NCBI GenBank assembly: GCA_033961575.1
Contig: CM066737.1
Span: 52,180,771 to 52,244,770, forward strand
Length of the DNA: 64,000 nt
Reading direction: 5' to 3'
DNA from: Aselliscus stoliczkanus
Lineage: Eukaryota > Chordata > Mammalia > Chiroptera > Hipposideridae
The translations under genes were made by a program, and so were the position numbers. Below, piece after piece: positions 1-12,918 of the stretch (position 1 is the first letter of the stretch; each line of letters starts with the position of its first letter). The notes beneath the pieces are model-generated. The model was not told where the DNA came from. It ran no database searches and saw nothing but the letters and a program-made list of their open reading frames with translations.

Positions 1-96
1 AATTTTGAAAATTAAATCATACTCATTGTAAAATAATTTATTTTTAAATCAAAAAATGCATATATACAGAAGAAAAAAAATCCTACCCTCCAGAAA

Positions 97-146
97 TAAC
101 CACTGTTAACATTTATAACAGTAACCACTGTTAACATTTATTACAG
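97..146. repeat. 25-bp tandem duplication
   Basis: Two adjacent 25-nt units (97-121 and 122-146), both starting TAACCACTGTTAACATTTAT, differ at about one base. It is a small local duplication with no sign of function. Confidence 0.8.
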
Positions 147-820
147 TGGCTATTTATCTTTCAAGAACACAAAGTTAGTTAATTTCACCTTAGTAATAAA
201 AAGTCAACTGTCAATAGAAAACAATTCTTTTGGGAATGACAGCAATGTGACTTGAAATGAAGCAAAATTAAAGTGCTAGGATGGGCACATTAGAGTTTAT
301 TGGGACCCTGAGGCTAACTTTGGCTGCAGAAGAATTCATTGAGGAAAAAACAGAATTAAGTGCCAGAATAAAAGCATTTCTGAGGGATTGACTGTCCTTG
401 CTGAGGATCTGTAGTAAGCAAAACTTTCCCTGCTCATTGCTGGCTAAGATCTTGAGTCCAGAGTTTTGAGAAGGAAAGGGCTAGATTCTGGCAGCCACTT
501 GCCCATACTCCCCTCACTGTCCTCAAACCAGAAAGAAGGTTCATGCTAAGTACCAAGGTTTTGAACATCATTTATTTTGCAGAAAGCACTCTTTCAAAAA
601 AGTTTTGAACTTTTTATGAAGTAAGTCATCCTCTAAGAAAGTAAATCAATTATAGGTGTTAGGGGGAAGGGTAGGATGTGTGGCAAAATGTCATGAAGCT
701 CAGTGTGTTGCAAGATTTAGTTGGTACTTATAGAAAGATGAATGATTTAAATCTTTCTTGAAGCTGTAACATTTCAAATATTCATTTATATTGTCACCCT
801 ATAAGCATATCATACAAATA

Positions 821-844
821 CACACACACACACACACACACACA
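821..844. repeat. (CA)12 microsatellite
   Basis: Twelve uninterrupted CA dinucleotides. Confidence 0.95.
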
Positions 845-1112
845 GTGCCAAAAAATGTATACACATTTTAAGAAAGGAAAGACTGTATTAAAATTGTAAT
901 ACTCAATGTATACGGATAACGAACGATGAATACAAGTCACCTTTTACTTCTGCTGTTACAAGAGGTGCTCAAAGTGGTTACCATCAGCTTAATTTTAGTA
1001 CAGTTTTTTTCCTTTCTTAAAATGTGTATGTATTCTTTTGCACCCTCTGTATATATCTTTAGACACCAGAATTGTATTCATTTGTTTTACATTCTTTCCA
1101 CCCATACTTAAA

Positions 1113-1295
1113 ACTCTGGTTCTCAAACTGTAGCATGCCTCAGAAGCACCTATAGAGCTTGGTAGAAGGGGATTTGCTCCCAAGTTTCTGACTTAGTAGG
1201 TTTGGGATGGGAGTCTGAGAATTTGCATTTCCCACAAGTTCCTAGATGGTGCTGATGCTGCTGCTCTGAGGACCAGATTTTGAGAACCACTGCCC
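1113..1295 (+). mobile_element. MER5A-like hAT-Charlie MITE
   Basis: Ends GGTTCTCAAACT and TTTGAGAACCACTG form the imperfect terminal inverted repeat typical of MER5-type non-autonomous hAT elements. The interior (GAATTTGCATTTC, GGTGCTGATGCTGCTG) also fits that family. No coding capacity. Confidence 0.75.
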
Positions 1296-2007
1296 TACAA
1301 GAATATACAGGAATGGTCCTATCCCAAAATATTTAGGGAGAAGATGAAACTGTATGAATTATTTAAAATATTATTCTTGATTTAGGCTAATTTTCATAGA
1401 AAATGATTGGATTTAGCCACCATCACTCCACCACTCCATACCTACTACAGATTTTATTTTTTAGATCTATGAGAGTGCTTTTGTTCCAGAGTTCCTTTTT
1501 GTCTACCCCTGTAACTTCCAATCAACAGAATTGCTCCAATGTTTGTGTTTCTGAAAAAATACTGTCTCTGAGTACTTTCAAGTGGTATCTGGGCTGGTCT
1601 TTTTTGGAGAGAGTTTCTTGCTTTGTAACAGTTGGTAGCTGTAGATCCTTAAGCAAGTTACTGAACATCTCTGAATTTCAGTTTGCATTTCTGTAAAAAG
1701 GACAAAAATCAAAACAAACAGAAAAACACCTGGCTCAACTGGGAGTGTGAGCATTATACAAGATAAAGAGTGCATAAAAGACCTAGCAGCATAGAGGGCA
1801 ATAAGTGTTAGGCTCCCACGCCCCTTTTATTATCTATATTTATGTTGCAAGTGATACTCTGCCACTATTTCCAGTGCTGATTAATCTGTACTAGCTTATA
1901 AATATGTAATGGAGCCTAGGCAACATCTCATAGATAGTAAATCAAGTTTCCCCTATAGTGCTAAGGCATTTTTGTGTCAGGGACAAGTGGGAACAGGTTT
2001 AATATGA

Positions 2008-2205
2008 ATAGTTAGCATTTATTGGTGCCTACTCCTGTGAGTACTGAGAATGACCTCATCTAATCCGAACGACAGCCCTATAATTAAAGTATTATTATTA
2101 TTATTATCATTATTTTACAGATGAGGAAATGGAGGCTGGGAAAGGTTAGGTAACTCTCCTGAGGTCACACAGATGCTAGTAAATGCAGAGCGAAGTTTAA
2201 ACTAA
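2008..2205 (-). mobile_element. MIR SINE, antisense
   Basis: The plus strand reads ACAGATGAGGAAATGGAGGC and then AGGTCACACAGATGCTAG, the reverse complement of the conserved MIR core. Old and diverged. Confidence 0.75.
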
Positions 2206-2257
2206 GGGCTATCTTCTCTTCAAAGACTGAACCTCTAACCACTGTTTTTCCAGCTCT

Positions 2258-2680
2258 ATTTTTTTTAAATATTTTATTGGGGAATTGGGGGAGGGGAACA
2301 GACAAGTTGCTGTCTTTTTGTTCTTCAGTTTAGTTGTGGAGGACGTCGCTTCACTGGCCCATGTTGGTATCGTCATTGCGCTCTTCCCAGATGAGGCAGA
2401 TTGGTCGCCGGCCTCTGGATGTCGCTCACAGCAGCTATTGGCAGCTCACGCTGGCTGAGGGCCACTCACGCTGGCTGCCAGCCACTCACTGTTGCCTATG
2501 GCAGCCCACTGCAGCAGGGGCTGCAGCCTACACCTTCGCCGGGGCTCACACAGCCCAGCTCCAGGTGGAGCTGTTGTTAGCTGTAGAGGGCAGTGTCACT
2601 GGCCCTCATATGTGGGATCCGAACCGGGGCCACTGGCATCCCAAAACCAGCTCTTAACCAATGCGCCACTCAGCCGGCCC
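2258..2680 (-). mobile_element. A-long SINE, antisense (S1)
   Basis: The tRNA-like head lies at 2680 and the tail at the low-coordinate end. It carries a single copy of the tail module (GGGGAATTGGGGGAGGGG in plus orientation) where most copies have two. The antisense strand keeps a frame open for about 107 codons, which is a SINE property and not a gene. Confidence 0.9.
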
Positions 2681-2714
2681 TGAATCTTAAGCTGTCCCTC
2701 TCTGGAAGGGATTT

Positions 2715-2830
2715 TATACATTGTAGTCTAGTCCTCCCATTGTAGCAATGAAAGAACCGAGGCCCAGAAAAGGGAATGAGATACCCCAGTTGCTAATGAC
2801 AGAGCTGAAAACTAAACTGGGGTTGAATCC
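2715..2830 (-). mobile_element. MIR SINE fragment, antisense
   Basis: Contains GAGGCCCAGAAAAGGGAATG followed by ATGACAGAGCTG, matching the reverse complement of the MIR core. Confidence 0.6.
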
Positions 2831-3534
2831 AGCCTCTATAGTTTTTACAGCAATGTAGTTTTGCTTTGGTATAAATAAAAGTTTTCATTCCCCAGTTCAA
2901 GCATTGAACAAACCATGGTTTGGCTGAATTAGGAGGGTAAGTTAGGTATTCTCATGTTTAACAACTAGCTCATTGTGGGAGGAGGAAAGCCCTGATTTGT
3001 AGCATTTGCCAATCTCTGCAGTATAAATACTCCCACCAAGGCTGATTTCAAGCTATCAGTGTGATGTCACTGAATGCAGAGTTGGGAAGAGATGTGCAAA
3101 ATCCAAAGTGTTGAGCTAATGTGAGCTGGCTCTAGCATACCACTGCCTCCATCCTTGTAGAGAATGAGAAATCAAACCCTGAGTATCGTTCCAAGGTAAG
3201 ATTCCGATAGTCAAGAAAAAAAATGAGGTGTTTCTTATATGCCAGGATTCTGAAATTCAGTAGAATTGTTATCCTGGCCAATTTTTCTTTTAGAGTTCAT
3301 AACTGGCTCTATTACTGATATTGAGCCCCTGCCAAGGGCCTCTTGTGACATATTTATAGAAATTTTTGCCTCAAAGCATACATGAATATATTGTGTCATG
3401 CTCTATCTTTAGAAATGCAAATTCTTTTTCTCAAATGATATCTTTGAAAGTGAGGATAAATAAAGCACTCATTAAAAGTTGTTTGTTTTTGCTTTTAAAA
3501 ATTCCACAACAAAAACCCTTTTAAAACTTAAAAC

Positions 3535-3710
3535 ATAACCTAAGGAATACATGTTTATTTTAAGGAAACTTATAAAATACAAGCAGATCAAAGAAAATAG
3601 ATAAAAAGTCATCTGTTATTCCAAGATCCAGAGAGAAACACAGAAAACATTTTAGTGTGCATACCTCAAATATTATTTTTCTTTTCTTATATGCAGATTG
3701 ATTTTTTTTA
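3535..3710 (-). mobile_element. Possible old L1 3' fragment
   Basis: AT-rich stretch with wording typical of antisense L1M 3' ends (TTATTCCAAGATCCAGAGAG, CAGAAAACATTTTAGTGTGC). Diverged; the family assignment is tentative. Confidence 0.35.
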
Positions 3711-3725
3711 CATGACTCTGCTGTA

Positions 3726-4178
3726 GGGCTGGCCGAGTGGCACATTGGTTAAGAGCTGGTTTTGGGATGCCAGAGGCCCCGGTTCGGGTCCCACATGTGA
3801 GGGCCAGTGACACTGCCCTCTACAGCTAACAACAACTCCACCTGGAGCTGGGCTGTGCGAGCCCCGGCGAAAGTGTAGGCTGCAGCCCCTGCTGCAGTGG
3901 GCTGCCATAGGCTACAGTGAGTGGCCGGCAGCCAGCGTGAGCGGCTGCCAGCCAGCGTGAGCTGCCAAGAGCCCCGGTGAGCGGCTTTCCAGAGGTCGGC
4001 AACCGATCTGCCTCATCCGAGAAGAGCAGAATGACGATACCAACAAGGGCCAGTGAAGCAACGTCCTCCACAACTAGACTGAAGAACAAATGGACGGTGA
4101 CTTGTGGGTTCCCCTTCCCCGATTCCCCAGTGCTGTTCTCCTCCCCCAATTCCCCAATAAAAATAATCTTTAAAAAAA
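3726..4178 (+). mobile_element. A-long SINE (S2)
   Basis: Full-length: head GGGCTGGCCGAGTGG, body with the GCCAGCGTGAG unit present twice, and a two-module tail. The target duplication ATGACTSTRCTGTA is at 3712-3725 and 4179-4192 (12 of 14 match). The poly-A signal in the tail is interrupted (AATAAAAATAATCTTT). Confidence 0.92.
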
Positions 4179-4179
4179 A

Positions 4180-5334
4180 TGACTGTACTGTAAAGAAAAT
4201 TTATTTATAAAATCAAAAGTTATCACAGATTATTATCCTTCCCATACAGGTCCTTCTATTCTATTTTGTATCATGGAAATGGTGTGTTAGCTATATTTAT
4301 GCTGATGTCCTAAACACATTTGAAGATAATACTACTAATGGGGATTGTTACCTGTGAGTACATATGGGACTAAAAAGACCTAGGTGACAGTCTCAACCCT
4401 TTCCAGTCCATAGGCCACTGTATATGCAAAGACTGTTTTTCAGATACAATTGCAGCTGTGCTATATAGTGGTTGATTGGGACTCTGCCTCTGAGCCCTGA
4501 GGTCATCCTGGAGCTCAGAAAACAACCCCTGATTGCTATCACCAGCCTAGTCTGCCTGCTGCTTGTTTCCTGCTGCCTGCAGCTAGGCCCCATTGTTTGA
4601 AGTAGGGCTTTAGAACAGCTTTAATGGGTTTTCTTCTGCCCTCCCTCCTTGGGGTTGCCTTACTGCAGCTCACCATACAACAGTCTGGTTTGGTATCCTG
4701 AGGCCATCCATCCTTCACACCTGTCCAGCCCAGTGGGGCACTGTTAGAAATGGAATTTGTTCATCCCCTTTACTGAGTTTTGGTTTTAGTGAAACAATAC
4801 CCTAGAAAAATTTAACAGCCATAATAAAAATGCTAGGGATTTTTATTCCCCACTGACTCTGGGAAATTAATAATTCTTTCCGAAATAGGTGCTCATTATT
4901 AAGTTTGGGAAGAGTAACCAATAGAAGTTGCCAAGAAACGAAGTAAAGTAACTGAACTTTCTAGAATCTTTGCTTTTGTCTCTAGTGTCTACTGTGGATT
5001 TTCTTCATAGATCTTCTGCCATGTTTCCTGAGGTTTATTCCTACTTGGAGGCCAATATCAAAAGATGAATAACCACAAAATGTTTTGGGAAATGTACCTC
5101 TTAATTAGGAGTTGCTAAAAGTTGTAGTAAATTGCATGTATATAAATGGGTGATATTTGGTGGATTCATGCTGACATTTTTGTTATAAAACATCATTATT
5201 GGTGAGGGTAGACTGTAAGGCTCCCTCCAAAGAGAAGATACCTTTTCAGTTGGGAAAAGAATGTCACAAAAGAGAATCCAGGCCTCTGGACGGTTTGTGA
5301 GAAACAAAGTATTTTGTTTATTTATAAAAGTCAA
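4180..5334. other. Intron sequence, nothing recognised
   Basis: Read on both strands. There are short frames (up to 77 codons) but no splice-flanked frame, no RNA fold and no repeat family I can name. Confidence 0.5.
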
Positions 5335-5520
5335 GAGTACTAGCTATGTGACCTTAGGAAAATCACTTCACCTGTTCGTGCCTCAGTTTCTTCCTCAGTA
5401 AAAAGGGAATAACAATAATATATCCCTCATAGGAATGTCTTGAGGATTAAATAAGACAGAGCACATAAAGTGTTTCATACACAGTGCCTGGCACAAAGTA
5501 AATGCTCATTAAATATTGTT
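5335..5520 (+). mobile_element. MIR SINE
   Basis: Sense MIR: CTAGCTATGTGACCTTAGG, GTGCCTCAGTTTCTTCCTCA, then CAGTGCCTGGCACAAAGTAA, in consensus order. Confidence 0.8.
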
Positions 5521-5661
5521 TATTTTCACCAAGGGGAAAGCAGTGTCCTCATGGTCCCAGTTGTAAGATAGTGATCCTAAGACATGGAGCCAGCAGTCCA
5601 AGTGTGGGGATGTCCCTGGTTTCCCCTATTGTGTTACTTTGAATCCTTGCAAATCACATTT

Positions 5662-5845
5662 AGACTTTTGACTCTCAACTTTGGCTGCACATCAGTATTA
5701 TCTGGGGAGCTTTAGAAAATAAAGATGCCTGAGCCCCACCTCCAGAGATCCTGATTTAATTTCTTTGGTGGGGCCTGGGAAATGGGGTTTTTCAAAACTC
5801 CCCAAGTGATTCTAATGTTCATTAAGACCTGAGAACCATTTGATT
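5662..5845. mobile_element. hAT-Charlie-type MITE
   Basis: Near-palindromic element: TCTCAACTTTGGCTGCACAT at one end and GACCTGAGAACCATTTG at the other, with GGGGAGCTTTAGAAAA and its inverse CAAAACTCCCCAAGTG inside. Typical MER5/MER20-class architecture; the exact subfamily is uncertain. Confidence 0.65.
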
Positions 5846-5849
5846 TTAG

Positions 5850-7520
5850 ACAGATGCTGCATATCTGTGATAAAGACCATGAAAATTAACATCATGCCAT
5901 TGAAGACATCAGAGTGCCACTACTGCCATCATCATGGATTCCTCCCAAATCTCTTGGCCTAAGTCTATAATCACCAATCCACAAAATCTGCAATGGACCC
6001 ACCTATATTTATCAAATGTCACCCCCAGCCATACTGTACCCCGTCTCCATTCAATGTGTACAATTTGCATAAAGGGGGATAAAAATGCATACCTGACCTT
6101 GTAATCAAGTTGAGTAAAGGTATGACAGTAGTCTAAGAGTTAATCTCATTAATGCTGATTTCCTATGCTTGGGTTGTTAGCTATTGCACAGCTTTTATTA
6201 ATTTAGTCTTCAACATGTATCTGCTATGTCCACAATTCCAGATGGTGCTATAACTCATGCCCTTCTATCAACTCCAGAAGATGACTACATGTGTTTTATT
6301 TAGATAAACTGTAATTATGCTGAATTTCAACTGTTTTGGTAATTTGGGCCCATTTGTGGATGATAAGTGGTAAAATCCACTCTTTATTAGTACATGTTAA
6401 AAATCACCTATAAACAGATTTGTTTAGTAAATGAAGTCTTATGGGATGGAGGACATGGGGGAAGGATCGTAGTACCTGAGGTTTTAGTTAAGCAAGTATT
6501 AAAAACAAGTAGGACAACTTTTGTTTGCTTGGAGGGCTCAAAGCCAGGCAACAAAAACCTACCCTGAGAGGGCAGCAGTTAGGAACAGGTCTCCACCCTA
6601 TACATCTATGATGTATTCTAGCTTAGTGTAGACACTTAATCCAGGGTGGGGCCTATTAGTAATATAGGTACAATCACCCCCCACCACTTATTCCCCATGA
6701 TTAGTATTCATCTGGTTAACAGGCTCAGTTTGCAGTTAATTTCTATGTAAAATGGAAATATAAATCATACCCAGTCAAATATTTGCATTTATACCTGGTT
6801 TCTTTCCTATAAAAGTCTCATTTTGCTCTTGATAGAGGAAAATGGATATGGTTTTTACACAGAGACATGATTTATGAAGCAGCTGTCTGAACCCCCAAAA
6901 ATCCCCTTGCGAATAAGCTTGTCAATTTGAAATCAAAGGATCCTCAATCAGAAACAAATCATGGTTGGTCATGCAATACTGTATTAATATAAAGCGTTCT
7001 TTCCTTATAAATATTCACTGGAAAAGAATTATTGATAATATGGCTTTTAATGCATGACTTAAATTGCTGAAGAAGTTACAAGTATCTTTTTGAAATGTTA
7101 AAAAGAAAAGCCTTCTGGAAGGGCCTTAGTGCTGAGCCTCAGCAAAATTTAAATTTTATCTTAAGCACAAATCTTTTACATTCCAAAATCTTCCCAAAAA
7201 GTCTGAGATTCTGCCAAGTAGAATGAAGAAAACAGAGGGGAGGATAGTTGGTTTTGTTTTGTTTGTAAAGCTGTTCCTTCTTGTTTATTCTTGGTGGCAG
7301 GAGAGAGGTCCTGGGCTGCTTTGTTCTTTGGCTCGGATCACAACTTTACCAAATGAAGGGTTCTGAAATCTTTAGTCTGCTTCCTTGAAGTGAAAGACAA
7401 AGGCAACTTTTGCCTCTAAGAACATTCTAAGTTGAAATTAATGGTTTGGATGTTTTGAGGGGATGACTTTAGACATGGAGTCCTGTCCTGGAACTTTTAA
7501 TTCAGATTCGAGTTTTCAAG
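5850..7520. other. Intron sequence, nothing recognised
   Basis: The longest stretch in the first 10 kb without an assignable repeat. AT-rich, no frame of note, no tandem structure. Possibly unique host intron or repeats too old to read by eye. Confidence 0.45.
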
Positions 7521-7534
7521 AAATATTACTTTTC

Positions 7535-7635
7535 GGGCCAGCCAAGTGGCGCAGTGGTTAAGCGCTGGCTTGGGAAGCCAGCGGCTCAGGTTCAGGTCCC
7601 ACATATGAGGGCCAGTGACACTGCCCTCAAAAAAC
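7535..7635 (+). mobile_element. A-short SINE (S3)
   Basis: Head only, ending ACTGCCCTCAAAAAAC. A perfect 14-bp target duplication AAATATTACTTTTC lies at 7521-7534 and 7636-7649, so the insertion is fairly recent. Confidence 0.93.
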
Positions 7636-8651
7636 AAATATTACTTTTCAAAATGGAGTTGATTTCATTCTTGGAGTTAGATAAAATGGATATAGTACTT
7701 ACTAGTTATACTCAGTAAAGTGGATCTTTAACAAAGAGAACATTCATGAAAAAGCAAACAACAAAAATCAGGCTATTGTATTTTAACTCTGTCATTTAAT
7801 AATAGACAGCTAAGGTTGTCTAGTCAATTTCACTATCATTGCTCTCCCATGCTGCTTGATTGGGCCACCTTTGATTAATGCCTAGATGTGTTTAAAAGGC
7901 GGGTAACTTAATTCTCCCTAGTCCCCCACCAACACCTCCTTCTCTGCGTTTTTGTTTTGTTTTGTTTTTTGAGTTTTTGTCTCTGCAGCCCAAAATAACT
8001 GGTAAATTATACTCATTTTCATCCTAATTTGGAATAGAAGGATAAAACCAAAGTTTTACTGCAGTCTTTTTGGTGCCTCAGTCACTTCCGGCATTCAGTC
8101 ACTCTGAACTGGGTGTCCGAACGCTCTGTTTTCTGTTTCAACTAAGACTTAATTAATCTGTGAAATCAAATCTCAAATTTAAGGTCCCTTCCAATCTCCA
8201 AATTCTGTTCATCTCTGATCCGAAACCTATATGCCACTAGAGCTAGGAATATTTATTCCCGTCAGGTAATGTTTGTTTGTCTGTTTGTTTGTTTGTTTTT
8301 CTTGAAAGAAAGAAACTGTTTTAAGAGTAGTTACTTTCATTTTGTAATTACACATCCGGTCCAACCAAAAATGAACTTTGAGAACCTCGAACAATTTTTC
8401 ACTGCCCTAGATTTTTATCTATATGTCCCAGATCTTGCCACATTTCTGTCCCCATGTTTTATACATCATGAGGGCAGGAGTCAAAATTTAGTGGCTCACA
8501 TAAGGCATATATTTGCTAAATTGCATTGAGTCTATCTACTTTGTTTATGTGTACATTATCAACCCCAGCCTTTGTGCTTATATAGTAGATACTCAGTAAA
8601 TCTTGGTGAATTGAGTTAATACTGTTTGTTTGCATTGTAATAGGGTAGGAA

Positions 8652-9640
8652 TTGGAGAAATCCATCCCTCTTTCCTCTCCCCACAAAAAAATTCAACCTG
8701 GCCCCCTCCTCCATTGTTCTTTTATCAGTAACTGGTTTTACCATCCACCTATCTGCTCAAAGAGAAACTGGCATGTCATCCTTGATTTCTTCCCCTCCCT
8801 CATCCTCCATGTCAAATTCCTCACCAAATCCTGTTGATTTTTATCTCCTATTACATTTATCTAATTTATCCTGTCTCTCTGTCTCCAGTCATTATTTTAG
8901 GCTACCATCATCTCTACCTTGAATTACTGCAGCAGCCTCTTAATGGTCTCCCTTATCCACTGTCCTCTTCTAGTACATTCTCTACAGAATAGTTAGAATG
9001 ACCTTTTCAAAATGCAGATTTGCTCAAGTCAATGCCACTCCTTAAAGTTCTCTTGTTTCCCATAATTCTCAGGATGGCCCATAATATTCTGTATGGACTG
9101 CCTCCCTTCTATTTCTCAGCTCAGTTCAGCCCACCTTTTCCTTGTTTAGTACATTCTAACTACACTTTTATGTCCTCAACTGTACCAAACTATTTCCTAA
9201 CTCCGGACCTACACATTGCTTATTCCCTTTTTTCTGGAATGCTCTTTCTCCCATCTTTTCCTATGACTAACTACTAATTCAGGCCTCAGCTTAAATGGCA
9301 TTACTCAGGGAGGCTGGCCATCCTTGCATCCTCATCTAATTCAGGTTTTCCCATTAATGCATTTCAGAGCACCTTTTTTTCTTTTATAGAGTTTATTGCA
9401 ATTTTTAAGTTTGTAAATTGATAGACACCTAACTGCACATCTACATACATACCAAACTACTGCATAATACTTTTCTATATGCTGGTCACTTGGAACAACT
9501 CTGTGAGTTATGTAAATTCCATGAGGACAAGAGCCATGTCCATCTTCCTTTCCACTGTATCCTCAGTACATAATATAGCGCTTAACACATATTAGGCACT
9601 CCTAAATATTTGTTTGAACAAATGAACAAAGTCCCTTTTT
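8652..9640 (+). mobile_element. L2 LINE 3' region
   Basis: Sense L2 landmarks in order: CTTGATTTCTTCCCCTCCCT, AATTACTGCAGCAGCCTCTT, TCTGGAATGCTCTTTCTCCC, and a 3' end with TTAGGCACTCCTAAATATTTG. Open frames here are decayed pieces of its reverse transcriptase region. Confidence 0.8.
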
Positions 9641-10334
9641 CCCCCCTAAACCAAGCCCTAACAATTCTAATTCCACGATTTGAAGGAATGTAGAGTTAAA
9701 GTTTCATTCAATAAGTATCCATTGGGTACTTACCTAGCCAAGTACTGTGCTCTGCCCTATTGCAGTCCCTAAGAGTTTAGCCAAAGATGCCTGCCCCCAA
9801 AAATAAGGGTGCAAAATGCATCTACGCAGCAAGATTGTTGCTTAAAATTATCCACAGAATGTGCCATTTTGTTTCCATTCACTGAATGCAGTGTAATTTT
9901 TGTTCAAAAGAGATGATCACTTACTAGTGTTCTGGGGAAGGTTACATGGCCCTTTGAATGGCACCTACATTTCTAAATCCATTCCTAAGCTTTGCCGTCT
10001 TGGGAACTTAATTTTGTCATCTCAGGGGGGGGAAGTACATAATTTTCTTAGGACACACCAAGACTAGTCAAGTTCAAAAGAGGTGGACACCTAATCTAGA
10101 ATACTATTTTATTGACTTAGCATAAGAAAAAAATAACTACTGGAAAGAATCAGATGGTCACATGAGTGAGTCTTCTACCTGTAGGAAAATCCATGTGGGA
10201 AGCCAGAAGATATCAGGACCATTGCTTGGTGCATATGGCACTGCAACAAGGGGAGTTGGTTGTATAATCCTAATATTTGCCGATAACCAACTCTAACAGG
10301 CTGATCCATCCATTTTCGGGATGGGAATGTGCTG
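9641..10334. other. Intron sequence, nothing recognised
   Basis: No repeat, RNA or exon signal seen. Confidence 0.45.
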
Positions 10335-10447
10335 TAGCTTTTTTTTTTTTTTTTGAGGGCAGTGTTACTGGCCCTCATATGTGGGACTGAACCGGGGCCA
10401 CTGGCTTCCCAAGCCAGCGCTTAACCACCGCGCCACTCGGCCGGCCC
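10335..10447 (-). mobile_element. A-short SINE, antisense (S4)
   Basis: A poly-T run, then GAGGGCAGTG, ending CGGCCGGCCC. A perfect 13-bp target duplication TGGGAATGTGCTG lies at 10322-10334 and 10448-10460. Confidence 0.93.
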
Positions 10448-11379
10448 TGGGAATGTGCTGACCTCAGTGAATGGAAAGTAGATTTCTTGAGCCAGAGGTT
10501 CTCCTTAGCCTTGGTTGTGCTGCACTGTTAAGGATTTCCTTTTGAAAATCCAGATTTTCAATATTTCCAACTGACCATCTTCCTCCCAGTGGACTGTCTT
10601 TCTTTAGATATGATAATAACATTGATTGGCTTACTGCCTGTACTGGCTCTCAGCCTGGAACCACTGCTGTCTTGTTTAAGGTGACTTCACAACTCACTGG
10701 TTTTATCTAATGTGCTTAATTATATTTATCAACTTCTTAGAATTTGGTGGGTACATTGCTGGGTTCTCTGTGGATTCTTGAAATAGTGTAGTACAATTTT
10801 CAAATGGAAGAGCAAAATGTATTTCTGGCCCCAAAGTCACTGCCATTTTTTCAGGTGGAAGAAAGACTGTTCTGTGGTACAGTATTTAATTTTGTCTTAC
10901 GGGGTTAGGAAAGGCTTTCCAGAAGTAACATTAGAACTAAATCTCAAATTAGAAGTTTAAGGGTGGGGTGGAGAGTGTTTCATTTTGCAAGTGGAGAGAA
11001 CAACTTGCATAAATGTTATTGCATACCTGTAAGACACTGTTGTGTATTAGGGTGAATAAAACACAGTCCACTGGGGGTTTAGGCATAATAGGTTCAGTGG
11101 TAGAGAACTCTGGCATACTCCCCATCCCATGGTTCTCAATCAACCTTACCAACTCTGTGACATAACAACTATTGACCTTTCTGTCTGAAACATTGCACAC
11201 AAGCCAAGACTTGACTCTTGAAATATCAAAATCTGTTCTAAGTATGCAAAGACAAATATGGGAGTCCTGCCCCTATAAGTTTCTAAACATTTTCTTTTTG
11301 CGATCTTTATAAATTATGGTTATTTATGCAAATACACAAGTTTGACTTGCCCTGTTGTCCTTCCCCCCTACAGGAGGGA
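10448..11379. other. Intron sequence, nothing firmly recognised
   Basis: Around 10905-10980 (GGAAAGGCTTTCCAGAAGTA) the wording resembles an old interspersed repeat also seen near 27.9 and 49.1 kb, but I cannot name its family. Confidence 0.4.
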
Positions 11380-11640
11380 ATAGAAATAACTTTATTTTTT
11401 AATGAACTATTTCTCATACTTGTCATTCTGAGGCATGTCTTTATACTTCCAATAAATTCCTCAAAAAGAGCATTGTTTTACATGTTCATAAATTTTACTT
11501 AAATGATATGAGATACAACATTCTACATCTTACTGTTTTCATTCGACATGATGTCTTAAGATTCATCTATGTTATAGTTCCCTTTCTTTCATTTTAACTT
11601 TTAGGTAATAGTGTCCATTGTATGCAGACAATCATAATGT
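11380..11640 (-). mobile_element. Old L1 3' fragment, antisense
   Basis: ATTTTACTTAAATGATATGA...TCTTACTGTTTTCATTCGAC is typical of antisense L1M 3' sequence. Strongly diverged. Confidence 0.5.
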
Positions 11641-11882
11641 GTTCATGTTTTTTGTCTCTTGTTGAATATTTAAGTAAATTATTTTCCATTTTTGGGGGGT
11701 GACACAGACATCCATTTTGGAAAACATTTGGCAATATCTACTAAAATTAAAAATGCAGATAATACTCAACCCAACCAATCCATTCCAAGATATATACACC
11801 AGATCTACACTATTCAATATGGTAGCTATTAACCACATGTGGGTTATTTACATTTTAGTGAATTAAAAATAAGTAAAATCTC

Positions 11883-12320
11883 GGGCCGGCCGAGTGGCGC
11901 GTTGGTTAAGTGCTGGCTTGGGACACCAGCGACCCCAGTTCGGATCCCACATATGGGGCCAGTGACACTGCCCTCTACAGCTAAGATGGTGAACAACAGC
12001 TCCACCTAGAGCTGGGCTGCTATGAGTCCCCAGGACGGCATAGATGCAGCCCCTGCTGCAGTGGGCTGCCATAGGCTACAGTGAGTGGCCGGCAGCCAGC
12101 GTGAGCTGCCAAGAGCCTCTGTGAGCGGCCGTCCAGAGGCCAGCAACTGATCTGCCTCACCCAGGAAGAGAGCAATGATGATACCAACATGGGCCAGTGA
12201 ATCAATGTCCTCCACAACTAAACTGAAGAACAAAAGAACAGCAACTTGTCTGTTCCCCTTCCCCGATTCCCCAACGCTGTTCCCCTCCCTCAATTCCCCA
12301 ATAAAATCTTTTTTTTAAAA
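11883..12320 (+). mobile_element. A-long SINE (S5)
   Basis: Head GGGCCGGCCGAGTGGCGC, one GCCAGCGTGAG unit, two tail modules, end CCCCAATAAAATCTTT. The target duplication AAGTAAAATCT is at 11871-11881 and 12321-12331. Confidence 0.93.
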
Positions 12321-12918
12321 AAGTAAAATCTAAATATCAGTTCCTCAGTTGAACTAGCCACATTTTAGGTATTTACCAGCCACATGTAACAAGTGGCTAC
12401 TAAATAGAACAGAACAGATATAGAGTATTTCCAGCATAACAGAAAATTCTATTGATCCTCCAGTGTTCCCTTGGAGAATAACTTTATTTACATATTGCCA
12501 GCATACCATGAAGGTAAAACCACACGATATCTATGGAATGAGTGAATATGAAAATATTTCATTACAAGGCTGTATGAGTTATAATCGAAAAATATGGTGA
12601 ATGTGTAAATAAAAAAATTATTATAGTAAAAGACACACTGCCATTAATCTCCCTCAAGATACTTCTCCGCTCTTCAAACACACTTCTCCCATCATTCTTG
12701 CCATTTTCTGAAGCAGTTCTCGAAGTCCTCTTTCGTGAGTGTCTTTAGTTGCGCTATCATGGCTGCCTAGATGTCCTGAATCATTTTGACTTTGGGGAAG
12801 AGCCAGAAGTCACACGGTGCCAGATCTGGTGAATAAGGTGGATGAGGACACATCCTAATATTTTTATTTGACAGAGATTGCCATACCAGAAGTGTTGTGT
12901 GACATGGAGTCTTCCATT

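Noticed and set aside
7535..7620. tRNA genes suggested by A- and B-box motifs in many places
   Set aside because: Each is followed by a SINE body or A-rich tail and flanked by target duplications, and none has an intact acceptor stem. They are SINE heads.
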